A stretch of DNA of 64,000 nt, taken from NCBI GenBank assembly GCA_035048815.1, contig JAUCBN010000029.1:17414501-17478500 (forward strand), written 5' to 3'. Position numbers and translations under genes: made by a program. The notes beneath the pieces were generated by a model. That model ran no database searches. It was not told where the DNA came from and was given only the letters and a program-made list of their open reading frames with translations. Position 1 is the stretch's first letter. Every line of letters begins with the position of its first letter. This stretch comes from Abelmoschus esculentus. Taxonomy: Eukaryota; Streptophyta; Magnoliopsida; Malvales; Malvaceae. Shown here one piece after another: positions 12,957 to 24,246 of this stretch.

Positions 12957-14473
12957 TATCTATAGAATCTCTGTCTGGTGTTTTGTTATGACTAAGAATG
13001 TAGCCGCAGCAGCATTGGATCAAGGAGCCACTGGACCGACAACTACCTTGGCGCCCAAACAAGCTATACAGAGCAAGTCTCAAGTCAAAATGCTCTCTCA
13101 AGTACACTAATTTTGTGTTGCAGCCACGTCAGACTTGAGGGTAGCAAAATACCATAGTCAGTGAGAATTGAGCAGGGATGAGGTGTAATAGGGGCTATGC
13201 AAATTCTAGTGTAATTATTTATTTATTTCCTCACCTTTCTCTCCTTTGGATTAATAAAATTTCATTGCTTTCACTTCTTTATAACCATTTACAACAAGGT
13301 TGTCATCCTTGTTTGAAAAAAATCAGAGGTTTGATTCACGGAAAAGATTTAACAATCGTTATTAGAGTAAAGACGGTTTAAAAGTGTACGAAATCTTATA
13401 CAATTTATTAAAATAAAAACCTTTAATTTTAATTTCAAAAATGTATAAAAATACTTTAATACACAAGTTTGTATAAAATTTATATAATTTTTTCAAATTT
13501 TCAGTTTAAAGATATTTGTTGTGGTCAGTAACGGATCCAGAACAATATGTGAGGGTGGACACAAATCAAAATATTTTTTAGAATAAATACAAGCTATATA
13601 TAAAAAATTCAAAAATCAAAGTTAAATATATAAACTTTTAAAATTTCAGGGTGGCACGGGCTCACCCAGAGCTACATATGTATGATGTAGAATTTAAGAT
13701 TTAGGATTTAGAGATTATGTTTTAGATCATTAGGACTAATGATTTAGGTTTTAGATTTTATAACTTAAATATAAATAATTATATATTTTTTTACACAATT
13801 TGTGTATTAAAATATAACTCAAAATATATTATGAGATTCTCTTTAATGTATCAAAATATAATCAAATTGATATAATAAGTTAAATAACAGAGATCAAACA
13901 TATAATTTTATAAATTTCAGCTAAATATCATATCATTCCTTCATTACCTTTTAGTTAATTTTTTAACAATAGTGACTAAAATATGCTAATTTAATAAATT
14001 TAGTGATTCAATTAACTAATTTTATAGTTTAAGTAAAGTTTAGTGATCATGTGTATAGTATCCTTTAACTATTAAACCTATTTTTTTCTAAAGATTTCTG
14101 GCTGCTGGGAAAATGACTCGTTTCTAGCGTTCAACCCTTTGAAAAACAGTCGTAACTAAAAACGCGCCTTTCTCTTTATTATATTATTTTTAAGAAATTT
14201 CCCATCTTCTGTATTCTCTCAGGTATGGCTTCAACTTTACTTCCTTTTTTTAGAATGCTAGGTTTCCCGAGTCTCTGTATAGTTGTTGTGATGTAAGATT
14301 GGCAAAAAAGTTGATTTTTGTATGGTTAACCTCCAAATTTAGCAACTTTTTCTTTATGGGTTTGTGAATTCTTACTAGAGATTTGGTGGATTATGGTCTG
14401 TAATTTGGTTTGAGTTTAGCTGTAAATTATGGGGGTTGAGTTTAATGAATTCCCGAATTTGATTTAGGGTTTC
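12957..14473. other. 3' UTR of the rumi-like gene and AT-rich spacer
   Basis: The first 300 bases look like 3' UTR and end near a possible poly(A) signal at 13253. From about 13380 the sequence is AT-rich with scattered GGGTGGCACGGGCTCACCC-like and TTTAGGATTTAG-like repeat fragments. The region 14160-14467 is the probable promoter, first leader exon and leader intron of the following GRAS gene. Confidence 0.5.
13253..13258 (+). promoter_or_regulatory. Possible poly(A) signal of the rumi-like gene
   Basis: AATAAA lies 297 bases after the stop codon, at the end of a stretch with ordinary base composition and just before the AT-rich spacer. Plant poly(A) signals are loose, so this is only suggestive. 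Confidence 0.35.
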
Positions 14474-14572
14474 ATGATTGATAATGGGTTCCTTTTGCCT
14501 AATTCAAATGGATACCCAAAATCTGAAATTTCTGATGGGGTTGATCAACTGAATTCCCCAGGCTTTGGATGA
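14474..14572 (+). CDS. Upstream ORF (32 codons), probable original N-terminus of the GRAS gene
   Basis: ATG at 14474 opens MIDNGFLLPNSNGYPK... and stops at TGA 14570-14572, inside the region where the GRAS frame resumes with DDFSTKASF. It lies right after the likely acceptor TTTGATTTAG at 14467. The neighbour GRAS gene has its ATG 11 bases after its own leader-intron acceptor. It could act as a translation-limiting uORF, or be coding sequence cut off by a one-base insertion near 14567. Confidence 0.45.
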   Translation: MIDNGFLLPNSNGYPKSEISDGVDQLNSPGFG

Positions 14573-14600
14573 TTTTAGCACTAAAGCTTCATTTCTTAGC

Positions 14601-16655
14601 ATGGAAAAAGAAGGAAATTCTTCGTCTCCAGATGACGGTGACTTCTCCAACGCTGTTCTTAAGTATATAAGCCAGGTGCTTTTGGAAGAGGACATCCAAG
14701 AGCAGCCCTGTATGTTCCATGACTCGTTGGCGCTTCAAGCTGCCGAGAAATCGCTCTATGATGTTCTTGGTGAGAGCTATCTGCCTTGTGATCAAGTGTC
14801 TCTTTGTAGTGACCGTAGCACTTATGCTGGTTCTAGTTCATGTGCTAGTAGTTCTATTGATTCTAGGTGGAATGGTAATTTTGCCGAATACAATGACAAA
14901 CCATCTTTGATGCAAACAAGTATTCCGGATGACACTGTTTTTCGGTCTGCTGCGAATTCTTATTCACAGTCTGCGTCGCGTTTTCAAAATGGTAGTGATA
15001 GCAATGGGAGTGGGTTGGTGAGTTCTTACACAAGTGAGTTTGCAATTTCAAATTATTTTAGTGGGAATGAGATGGCATTGCACTTTGAAAGGGGGGTTGA
15101 CGAAGCTAGTAAGTTTCTACCCAAAGGTAATCAACTGACTATTGATTTTCAAAGCAATGTGTGGAGTTCAGAGTTGAAGCAGAAGGCTCCAAAGGTAGTA
15201 GTCGAAGGGGAGAAAGATGGGAAGGAGCATTCACCACCTCGCTTAACAGGAAAGAAGAATCATGAGCGAGAAGATGGAGATTTAGAAGAGGGGAGGAATA
15301 ATAAACATTCAGCTGTTTCAGGAGATGAAAATGAGCTATCCGACATGTTTGATACACTGTTGATCTATGGTGGAAGAAATGAGAAGTTTCCTGCTAGCAC
15401 TGCCGATAATACTCTGCAGAATGGAACCAGCAAGACGTTGCAGCCAATGGAGGAAACAAATGAATCCGGCACTGTGAAGGCTAGCGGAAAGAAGCGGGGT
15501 AAGAAGAAAGTAGTGGATTTGAGGAATCTCCTGATTTTATGTGCACAGGCTGTGTCGTCTGATGATGGTGTGACTGCCAAGGAACTGATAAAGCAGATTA
15601 AGCATCATTCTTCCACCTTGGGTGATGGGTCTCAAAGATTAGCTCATTACTTTGTCGATGCCCTTGAAGCACGTTTAGCTGGGACTGGAGCTCAGATTTA
15701 TACCCCTCTCACTGCTAAACGAACATCAGCTGCTGATATGTTGAAAGCTTACCAAGTTTATTTATCTGCCTGCCCATTCTTGAAGATGGCAATTGTTTTT
15801 GCAAACGACAATATTTTTAAGGTAGCAGAGAAAGCAACATCGCTCCATGTGATAGACTTTGGTATTTTTTATGGTTTTCAGTGGCCTGCTCTTATCCATC
15901 GCCTTGCAAACAGACCCGGCGGTCCTCCAAAATTACGCATTACTGGAATAGACTTTCCCCTGCATGGCTTCCGGCCTGCTGCAGCTGTCCAGGAGACTGG
16001 CCATCGCTTGGCAAGGTATTGTGAACGCTATAGTGTTCCATTTGAGTTCAATGCAGTTGCACAGAAATGGGAGACTATCCAAACTGAAGACCTCAAGATT
16101 AATTCCAATGAAGCTATTGCTGTGTCTTGCCTGTTTCGATTTAAGAATCTACTTGATGAGACAGTAGTATCGAACAATCCAAGGGATACTGTTCTAAACT
16201 TGGTTCGGAAGATAAACCCTGACATTTTTGTTCATAGCATTGTCAACGGGTCCTACAACACCCCTTTTTTTGTCACACGGGTTCGAGAGACACTCTTCCA
16301 TTTCTCTTCACTATTTGATATGTGTGAGACAATAATCAGCCATGAAGATCACATGAGGTTGATGCTTGAGCAGAAGTTTTATGGGCAAGAAATAATGAAT
16401 GTTGTAGCATGTGAAGGCACAGAAAGGGTCGAGCGACCAGAGTCATACAAGCAATGGCAGGTTCGTATAGCGAGGGCTGGGTTTACACAGCTTCCATTAA
16501 ACCCCGAACTCATGAAGAAAGTTAGAGAAAAGGTGTCTGAGTGCTACCACAGTGATTTTATCGTGGATGTGGATAGCCGGTGGATGTTACAGGGATGGAA
16601 GGGTCGAATTCTCTATGCGTCTTCTGCTTGGGTGCCTGCATCTTCTCGGGTTTAA
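14601..16655 (+). CDS. GRAS-family transcription regulator, SCL14-like (first of tandem pair), 684 aa
   Basis: This is a single uninterrupted coding exon. The N-terminal half is serine-rich and variable, with the SCL14-clade acidic motifs SNAVLKYISQVLLEED and CMFHDSLALQAAEKSLYDVL. The GRAS domain starts near residue 303: leucine-rich VDLRNLLILCAQAV, VHIID-type LHVIDFGIFYGFQW, PFYRE/RVER region (VVACEGTERVERPE) and the C-terminal SAW motif (WMLQGWKGRILYASSAW). SCL14 relatives act with TGA bZIP factors at detoxification promoters. The start is uncertain. The first in-frame ATG is 14601, but a 32-codon ORF from 14474, placed 6 bases after a likely leader-intron acceptor (14467), runs into this frame with a one-base offset and looks like the family N-terminus. 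Either the gene has a frameshift and uses 14601, or splicing to an acceptor at 14560 skips the leader ORF. Confidence 0.9.
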   Translation: MEKEGNSSSPDDGDFSNAVLKYISQVLLEEDIQEQPCMFHDSLALQAAEKSLYDVLGESYLPCDQVSLCSDRSTYAGSSSCASSSIDSRWNGNFAEYNDKPSLMQTSIPDDTVFRSAANSYSQSASRFQNGSDSNGSGLVSSYTSEFAISNYFSGNEMALHFERGVDEASKFLPKGNQLTIDFQSNVWSSELKQKAPKVVVEGEKDGKEHSPPRLTGKKNHEREDGDLEEGRNNKHSAVSGDENELSDMFDTLLIYGGRNEKFPASTADNTLQNGTSKTLQPMEETNESGTVKASGKKRGKKKVVDLRNLLILCAQAVSSDDGVTAKELIKQIKHHSSTLGDGSQRLAHYFVDALEARLAGTGAQIYTPLTAKRTSAADMLKAYQVYLSACPFLKMAIVFANDNIFKVAEKATSLHVIDFGIFYGFQWPALIHRLANRPGGPPKLRITGIDFPLHGFRPAAAVQETGHRLARYCERYSVPFEFNAVAQKWETIQTEDLKINSNEAIAVSCLFRFKNLLDETVVSNNPRDTVLNLVRKINPDIFVHSIVNGSYNTPFFVTRVRETLFHFSSLFDMCETIISHEDHMRLMLEQKFYGQEIMNVVACEGTERVERPESYKQWQVRIARAGFTQLPLNPELMKKVREKVSECYHSDFIVDVDSRWMLQGWKGRILYASSAWVPASSRV

Positions 16656-16897
16656 ACTCGAGCTTAACGAGATCATCATTCAAGCCAGGTATTGATGTTG
16701 ATCTTTAAGATGAGTCCTAGTAACCTATCAGGAAATTTTGTTTCTATAACCTTTGTAGTAATTGTAGCTATGGTTTGCATAGATTTATCTATTTTTCATG
16801 TAATTCTTCATCATATTAAGTAGAAGTAATGCAGAATGAGAATTCATTCAAATGCTCCTTGTATAAGAACAAAAACTTGATGATATCACATGCTTAG

Positions 16898-17570
16898 GGC
16901 TGGGCTGCGAACGAACACGAATGAGGATGTGTTTATGTTCGTTCGTTTAACTTTAATCGAACAAATGAACGAACATGAATATAAACGAACATAAATTTTC
17001 TTATTCGTGTTCGTTCGTTAAAGATTGTACCTTGTTCATGTTCGTTCATTTAAATGATAAATGAATGTAAACGAACGAACATAATAAACGTAAACGAACG
17101 GACATAAATGAACGTAAACGAACATAAATAAACAAACGTAAACGAACGAACATAAATAGCATATATAATATGCTAAATATTTAATATTTTGAATTAATCC
17201 GATTAATTCAGCTAATTAATTGATTTTCAACCAAATTAGTTGATAATTAAAATAAAAAAACTCTTAATTATTAGACTAAACTTAACATATTAGTTGATTA
17301 ATCAATTTTGTTTTGGTCCGTTAACTCGGTTTAATAGAACAATGAACCCCTAGTCTATAACAAGGAAGTTATTTTAGGAGTCATAAAATAAGAAGACTTC
17401 TCAACTCGAGTAACTCAATTTTTTTTTGACTCGACTTACTTGATCTAATGCTTACCCTTAGATATATGTGTATAAATTTAAATGAACATAAAAGAATAAA
17501 TTATCGAACGTTCACAAACATAAATGAACGAATGAGCTCTTTGTTTGTGTTCGTTAGTTTAATTCTTATC
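16898..17570. repeat. GTTCG-rich dispersed repeat, copy 1
   Basis: It consists of many imperfect copies of GTTCGTTCGTTTA and its complement TAAACGAACGAAC, for example around 16905-16950 and 17060-17150, flanking a core with GGTCCGTTAACTCGGTTTAA. The same outer units and core occur in opposite order at 55908-56481. Non-coding. Confidence 0.6.
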
Positions 17571-17627
17571 CTTTTGCTTACCCCACAGACCACCCAAATT
17601 AACTTATTCTAATTATTTTGCTTAGAA

Positions 17628-17935
17628 TGATTTGGATTGAGAGTTGTTCCTTAGTGCTATTGTTTATAATTTGTGGCTCCAAAGAAATGCGATAACTTTT
17701 GATTCAGATTTGAAGATAGAAGTCGATGGCTACAACAAACTTCTTGTCATGCCTTGGCTCGAGAACAGGTCCAACCTCACGATAATGGCCAAGGGAGGTC
17801 GTTAATTCCACAGTGGTGTCATCCTTGCATAAGCTGGTTTAAGCTGAATTGTGAGGGAGAAGGAGAGTCTCTGAGGGTTTGGTTGCTTGTGAAGGGGTGA
17901 TTCAGGATCATGACAGAAGATCTTAGGTGGATTTA
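17628..17935 (+). pseudogene. Decayed LINE RNase H relic 1
   Basis: Translation in shifting frames gives IVYNLWLQRNAITFDSD, then WFKLNCEGEGES and, after a frame change, VACEGVIQDHDRRS. These match the order of motifs at the end of plant LINE polyproteins: a linker with LWxxRNxxxF, then the RNase H fold KxNxDGA...GGVIRDxxG. Stops and frameshifts show it is dead. The ends are approximate. Confidence 0.65.
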
Positions 17936-17936
17936 A

Positions 17937-18622
17937 GGGTGAGTAAAAACTCAATTCGATTAAAAAAATAAATTTTTTATTTATTTAAGGTAAAAGAATC
18001 AATTTATTTTAACTCGAGTTTACGTCTCGATTTGAAAATTTTAAATAAATTTTGAGTTATAAAATAAAAATTCGAATAATTTGAATAACTCAAAATATTT
18101 AGTAATTAGTGATGAGTTTTAAGTTCGACCCGAATCCCTAAATATAAGCCACATATAAAAAATATGATGAATATATATTATTTTGGATGAATTATAAATA
18201 TATATTATATGGTTAAAGAAAATCATTTAAATTAGAAGTATTATAACATCATAAATAATTATAATTAAATTTATATAGGAACTCAAAAACTCAACTCGAA
18301 TTAAACTCGATGCGAATTTCATAAACTCAAATCCAATTTAAATTTCAAATAAAGTTTAAGTCGTAAAATAGGGACAAAGCTATGTTTACTGTGGGAGGGA
18401 GTCTTGTCACTCCCAAAATTTTTGATATAATTACACTTGAGATCCTTCTCGGTTTAAATAGGAAAATAAGGTTTTTGCCCTCTCAATTTTTAAATTTAAA
18501 AACTTAATAGAATTTTGCCCCTCCCAATATTTGATCATACCTCTATCCCTATTATAAAATATATACTTTAATTCAAATAATTTAAATTTTTTTATTCGAT
18601 TTTATTAGTCGAGAAGCACACC
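17937..18622. mobile_element. GGGTGAG-ended element with nested MITE
   Basis: The left end is AAGGGTGAGTAAAAACTCAA. The right end as reverse complement begins TTAGGGTGTGCTTCTCGA. The interior holds CTCGAATTAAACTCGA-like units. A related fragment lies at about 55205-55437. The AGGGAC-ended MITE at 18370-18550 sits inside it, so this element is older. No coding capacity was seen. Confidence 0.5.
18370..18550. mobile_element. AGGGAC-ended MITE-like element, copy 2 (nested)
   Basis: The left end is AGGGACAAAGCTATG. The right end as reverse complement is AGGGATAGAGGTATG, an inverted repeat of about 15 bp with four mismatches. The interior matches the copy at 7738 closely, and the length is about 180 bp. 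Confidence 0.65.
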
Positions 18623-21600
18623 CTAAATGCTTTAGTTTCATTTTAATACTTGTAAATGGTGCGACAACATAAATATTTTAATGTTTGGACTCAGAGTAAG
18701 AAAATTAATTAAATTGATATATAAGAATATTTATTAATTAAAGGACAGTAAAGTTTTCTTAAAGTTGTTTGAAAAGGAAAATTTTAGGTTGAGAAATCTT
18801 AGGTGTATTTATGGGTTAATTGTATTTTTAATTTTTTAAAATTTTAAAATTATTAAAATTAAGCTTTAATCTCTCAAAAATATTTGTTTAATTTTTAAGA
18901 CCCCATCATTTTAAATAAAATTTAATTTTATCAAAAAAAATTATATAATTATTTTTAAGATATATTAATTTTAAAATTCCGAATCCTCTTTCAAGTTTAT
19001 CTTTTAGAGGATCGTTAATTTTAAGGATAATAAACTTGACCTTCTAATAACTTTATTCTCGTTTCGATTTAACCCGTGCACAAATGTTTCTAGTTGATGA
19101 TAATTTGTGTAGTTATATAAATTTTAACGATTTATTTTTTATTTTTTAAATAAAAATTTAAGTTATAATATAAGAATTTGTGTAGTTACAAAAATTCTTA
19201 CCTAAAATAAAGTTTACTTAAGTTTTTCTTTAGTCGAAATAATTTATATAATTATATAAATTTTTAACCAATTAATAAAATTTTTGATTTTACCTAAATT
19301 ATTACTTAATCTTATATATAAATTTTCATTATTTTAATAAAAAAATATAAACAATATCCTGTGTTTACCGACTCCACTATAACACTTTTCCAGTAAGAAC
19401 CATTTGTTCTTTTAAAGATGGTGGAGTTGGTGGCTGACTTTGAGGTTTTTTCAAGGTGAAAGCAATTTAGTAATAAAATACACTGTGGGGGATGAATATG
19501 GAAATTTGTTATCAACAATATAATTAATGATGGAACTTGGTAAAAAAAAATTATGGGTTAATATATTTTATTTTAAGAAAATAAAAATTTTAACTGAAAT
19601 TTTCAAAAAAAAAAAGGGTTTTGTGTAAATTTTTCAGAAAAAAATGAGGTTAATTAACATTTTTAAAAATTTGAGAGGTATAATGAAAAATTTTAAAAAT
19701 TCTTAAACGGATTTAATTAAAATATTTAAAATTTATTGGGGTCAAATTATTTTTTTAATTAAAAAGACTAAAATTAAATCTTTTAAAAAAATAATACAAA
19801 AATAAATATTTAAATTATAAATATTTAAAAGAGGTGCATAAAGTTTTATTTTTCGTTAATTTTAAGTGTTTATCATCATTTATCGTTAAAAAATCGTTAA
19901 CGGTACATCACATGTTTTAATTTTTAAATTTTTAATTAATGTTTATGTTAATATTTTAAAAAAAATTAAAAATATCTTAAAATTCTTAAAATAATCTTTA
20001 TTTCCTTGAATCCTCACCCAAATTCCAATTCTAGACATCTCCGATAACATCTAGGGTTCCTCGAACAATGTGATATCTCACACCAGCTAAATCCTTAACC
20101 CTACTATTACCACCAATTACCAACGACATGTTCACTATTTTGTTGCCAGACCCTACGAATATTTATCCTACCTTTTCATCACCCAAAGTCATCAGACCGT
20201 TTACCTAACATCGAAGGAAGTCAAACTCGGATATGAGACAATTTACTCAATTAACACACTTATCATCGATTATTAACGATGTGTTTGAAATAAATAAGAA
20301 TTGATACCCAAAGACAGTAATGATTAAGTTCAATGAGATTATCAACGACGACAACTACAATAATTTTAAAGACTTTAGGTTAGATTTTTATGATTAATTT
20401 TTTGAAAATTTTAGAACTTTATGTGTTTTTAATTTTTTTTAAAGATTTAAATATTTTTTTATTATTAAACCATTCTTAAATAAAAAACCCTTGTCTGAAC
20501 TTTAGTGTTTTTTTTTTCTTGTCTAACAACTCCCCTCAGCTTAAGTCTACTGTTTTTGACTGTTTTTTCTTCTGTTGCAATAAAAAATTAAACCAACCGT
20601 TACACTATAAACGGGTGTTAGTAGAAACTCAAATTTTTAGCTGTTAATAAACGGCGTTTAGATACTAAATGATAATAGATAAGCACCTAATTACATTAAA
20701 TTAATATATATTTAACATTAAAATTACGATGATAATGGATTAGAAAAAAAAACAAAACTTTAATATACTTACGAAAGAAATTTAATGTTTAATTACTAAA
20801 TCAAATTATAAGACAAATCAAATAATATACTCTTTATACTTAAATTTTTAAATCTTATACATAAAATTAAAAATCTAAACTTTAAAACTAAATGTTCATA
20901 AAATTTTCGATTTTTATTATTAAATTATTTTAATTTAAAATAAAACATTATAAATCGTACAGAAAAATAAAAAGCAATAATACTATTCATGTTTTTTGGT
21001 TTATCATAAAATAACATGCAGCCAAGGCAGGTACGGCATCTGCCCTGTTACTTTTGACTAACCAGACAATATTGGCTAAAATTATGGTCTATGGTCTATC
21101 ACTTTTCCCAAAGTGGGTGTTGAAATTTCATCATCGTCTTGAATCATTCCTCTGGAGCTTCACTCCTCCCGAGCAACGGTTCCCTTCTTCTCTTCAGGTT
21201 CAGGATTCACCCTCTTCTTGTATTAACCAGACCATCAGATAAGCAACCATCTTCTCCTTTTGTTTTTCGAGGGTGATCTACAACTATCTCAAAAGGAAGT
21301 TCAAGGTACGTTATTGATGCTAAACTACTCTATCCTTCAAGTTTGTATTATTTTTCTTGAATTGGGTCTTTCTCTGGCAGTTTCCCCCCTCTGGTTATGT
21401 TATTTGTTCCCTTTTCTAAGCTCTGATTTGTATGATCTTGTTTGTTTTAAGTATCTGAAAGTTTGAATCTTTAAACGTTTTAGTCCTGGGATCACCATAA
21501 AAGGTTGCTCCTTTAGACGAATTCAGTCAAATTCCATGTTTTCGGGGGCTTTGGTTTAGCTTTATTTAGTGGGGTAGACGAATTCAGTTTCTTGTCTAGC

Positions 21601-21679
21601 AAGTTGCAATACATCAATTATGGATAGATTTTTTTTTCTTGTTTGACTTTCTTTTTCTGGGGTAGCAGGATTGAGCCAG

Positions 21680-24028
21680 ATGATCATGGAGCCAAAACTC
21701 ACTGAGTTCTCTGATTACATAGACGGCTTTAGTGCTGATGATTTGGATGATGCATTTCAACTCAATTCTGGTCAGTACACAAATGGAACAATAGGATTTG
21801 AGTTTCTTGACCCTTATCCAGATCTTAACTTTATGAACATGAATGTTCCGGTTGATCCTTCTGAATCCGGCCCTGCTGCTCTTCTGCAACCGTTAAGTAC
21901 GGATGGGAGCTCGAGTTCTACATCCGTAGGGTGGAATCTGGAAGGCGAGTCTTTGTCACCGTCTGATGACAGTGAGGCAGCAGATCCGGTTCTCAAGTAC
22001 ATAACTCAGATGCTCATGGAAGAGAACTTGGAGGAGCCTCATATGTTTAATGACTATTTGGCTCTTCAAGACACCGAGAAATCATTATATGATGTCCTTG
22101 TTGAGCAATATCCTCAAACGAATCAACTGAAACTTTTGCTGAATCAGAATTTGGGGAGTCCTGAAAGTGGTCTTTCTGGTACTACTAATGGCCATTCAGA
22201 TGCTGCTATTATTGGCAACAGTATTGGAACTGGTAATTTTAGTGATCATCAAGGGATCGGCGAGGTTCGGGAGCTGGCTCCTTCCTTGTTACAAGCTCCT
22301 CTTGAGGATGACTACAATTTCCAGCAGCCGAGTTTACAATTTCCTGTCAACACAACTAATAGCTTGAGTCACACGGGTAACGGGATGATAATATCTTCTG
22401 TGAGCGAGCTTCTAGCTCAGAACATCTTTGATGATAAGGAATCTGTTTTGCAGTTCCAAAGAGGTTTCGAGGAAGCCAGTAAATTCCTCCCTAGTAGTAA
22501 TCAACTGATTATCGATCTAGCAAGCAACGCACTCCCCATGGGGCAAGAGGGGAAAGCTCCAAATGCTGTCGTCAAGGTGGGAAAGGAGCAGCAGGAGAGC
22601 TCACATGAAGGGTTGAGGGGTAGGAAATATCATGAACGGGATCTCGAGGATTCGGAGGAAGAGAGGAGTAATAAGCAATCTGCAACTTATGTGGAAGAGA
22701 GTGAATTGTCGGATATGTTTGATAAGGTATTACTCTATCCTGAAGGACAGCCTATCTGTTGCATTGATGGTGAGATTGCGCAGCGCAGAGAAACCAAAGC
22801 CTTGCAGCAGAAAGAACAGTCAAATGGCGCTGGTGTTGGGAAAACTCGGTCTAGAAAACACGGGAAGAAAGAAACGGTGGATTTAAGGACTCTTCTAATT
22901 CTGTGTGCACAGGCTATATCTGCTGATGATCATAGAACTGCTTCTGAACTACTGAAGCAGATTAAAGACAACTCTACTCCTCTTGGTGATGGAACTCAGA
23001 GGTTGGCTCATGTCTTTGCCAATGGCCTTGAGGCACGCTTGGATGGTAGTGGAACTGTAATTCAAAACTTCTACGCGTCTCTAGCTTCCAAGAAGACAAC
23101 AGCCGCGGATATGTTGAAGTCGTACAAAGGATACCTTAGTGCTTGTCCGTTTAAGAAGCTACCTATTATGTTTGCAAACAAAATGATTTATCTCATGACT
23201 GAGAACGCAAGTGCCCTTCATATTGTGGATTTCGGGATCATGTATGGTTTCCAATGGCCTATTCTTATCCAACATCTCTCAAAGAGACCTGGTGGGCCTC
23301 CTAAGCTACGCATAACTGGAATAGAGCTTCCACAACGTGGTTTCCGCCCAACAGAAAAGATTGAGGCAACAGGTCGTCGATTGGCAAATTATTGCAAGCG
23401 CTTTAATGTTCCCTTTGAGTACAAGGCTATAGCTTCTCAAAACTGGGAAAATATTCGAGTAGAGGATATCAAGATTAATAGCAATGAGTTTCTTGCAGTA
23501 AATTCCCTTTTTCGTTTCGAAAATCTGCTTGATGAGACTGCTGAGGTGGACTGTCCAAGGAATGCTGTGCTAAAACTGATCAGGAAAATGAACCCTGATA
23601 TTTTCGTTCACTCCATAATTAATGGATCTTACAATTCTCCCTTCTTTGTCACAAGGTTCAAGGAGGCTCTATTCCATCATTCTGCAGTATTCGATATGTT
23701 TGATAACACATTACCTGGTGATGAGCCTGCAAGGTTAATGTTTGAGAGTGAGTTTTATGGGCAGGAAGCAATGAATGTTATAGCATGTGAGGGGCATGCC
23801 AGGGTGCAGAGGCCCGAGACATACAAGCAATGGCAGATTCGGATGACGAGAGCGGGATTCAAGCCACTTCCATTGAACCAGGAACTAATGAAGTTACTTT
23901 GGAATAAGCTGAAGGATTGGTACCACAAAGATTTTGTAATTGATGAACACAATCACTGGATGTTGCAGGGATGGAAGGGTAGGATTCTTTATGCATCCGC
24001 CTGTTGGGTACTGGCACAGGAGTCCTGA
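21680..24028 (+). CDS. GRAS-family transcription regulator, SCL14-like (second of tandem pair), 782 aa
   Basis: This is a single coding exon. A leader intron is likely: donor after CAAG at 21304, acceptor GGTAGCAG at 21669, with ATG 11 bases downstream. A second ATG two codons later (21686) could also be used. The N-terminus is acidic and variable, with SDYIDGFSADDLDDAF, then the clade motifs DPVLKYITQMLMEENLEE and YLALQDTEKSLYDVL. The GRAS domain runs from about residue 398: TVDLRTLLILCAQAIS, LHIVDFGIMYGFQWP, NVIACEGHARVQRPE and the SAW motif WMLQGWKGRILYASACWV. It shares strand, architecture and domain with the gene about 5 kb upstream, so the two are probably tandem duplicates, old enough for the N-terminal halves to have diverged. 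SCL14-type proteins co-activate stress and detoxification genes with TGA factors. Confidence 0.95.
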   Translation: MIMEPKLTEFSDYIDGFSADDLDDAFQLNSGQYTNGTIGFEFLDPYPDLNFMNMNVPVDPSESGPAALLQPLSTDGSSSSTSVGWNLEGESLSPSDDSEAADPVLKYITQMLMEENLEEPHMFNDYLALQDTEKSLYDVLVEQYPQTNQLKLLLNQNLGSPESGLSGTTNGHSDAAIIGNSIGTGNFSDHQGIGEVRELAPSLLQAPLEDDYNFQQPSLQFPVNTTNSLSHTGNGMIISSVSELLAQNIFDDKESVLQFQRGFEEASKFLPSSNQLIIDLASNALPMGQEGKAPNAVVKVGKEQQESSHEGLRGRKYHERDLEDSEEERSNKQSATYVEESELSDMFDKVLLYPEGQPICCIDGEIAQRRETKALQQKEQSNGAGVGKTRSRKHGKKETVDLRTLLILCAQAISADDHRTASELLKQIKDNSTPLGDGTQRLAHVFANGLEARLDGSGTVIQNFYASLASKKTTAADMLKSYKGYLSACPFKKLPIMFANKMIYLMTENASALHIVDFGIMYGFQWPILIQHLSKRPGGPPKLRITGIELPQRGFRPTEKIEATGRRLANYCKRFNVPFEYKAIASQNWENIRVEDIKINSNEFLAVNSLFRFENLLDETAEVDCPRNAVLKLIRKMNPDIFVHSIINGSYNSPFFVTRFKEALFHHSAVFDMFDNTLPGDEPARLMFESEFYGQEAMNVIACEGHARVQRPETYKQWQIRMTRAGFKPLPLNQELMKLLWNKLKDWYHKDFVIDEHNHWMLQGWKGRILYASACWVLAQES

Positions 24029-24246
24029 CCAAAATATGGGCTGGAACTGAGAACATGGCTAAGATACTTTTCGAGGAATGATGGGCAATGATAGACTTCA
24101 CAATATAGACAAAGGTAACGCTTCCTCACAAGATGAAAATTTCTGCCTTGTTTTCTCTTGACATACATGTGCATATAACCGGCATACTTGCTTACATACA
24201 TCCTTGTTTGCCTTGTTTTCAGTTGTTTATTTAGTTAGCTGACTTT

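Larger units (their letters stand above)
16656..21120. other. Spacer between the GRAS pair, packed with repeats
   Basis: After a short 3' UTR there is a GTTCG-rich repeat (16898-17570), a LINE RNase H relic (17628-17935) and a GGGTGAG-ended element (17937-18622) with an AGGGAC-ended MITE inserted in it (18370-18550). Then comes about 2.4 kb of very AT-rich sequence. A less AT-rich patch at 20030-20340 gave no recognisable protein. No gene was found. Confidence 0.6.
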
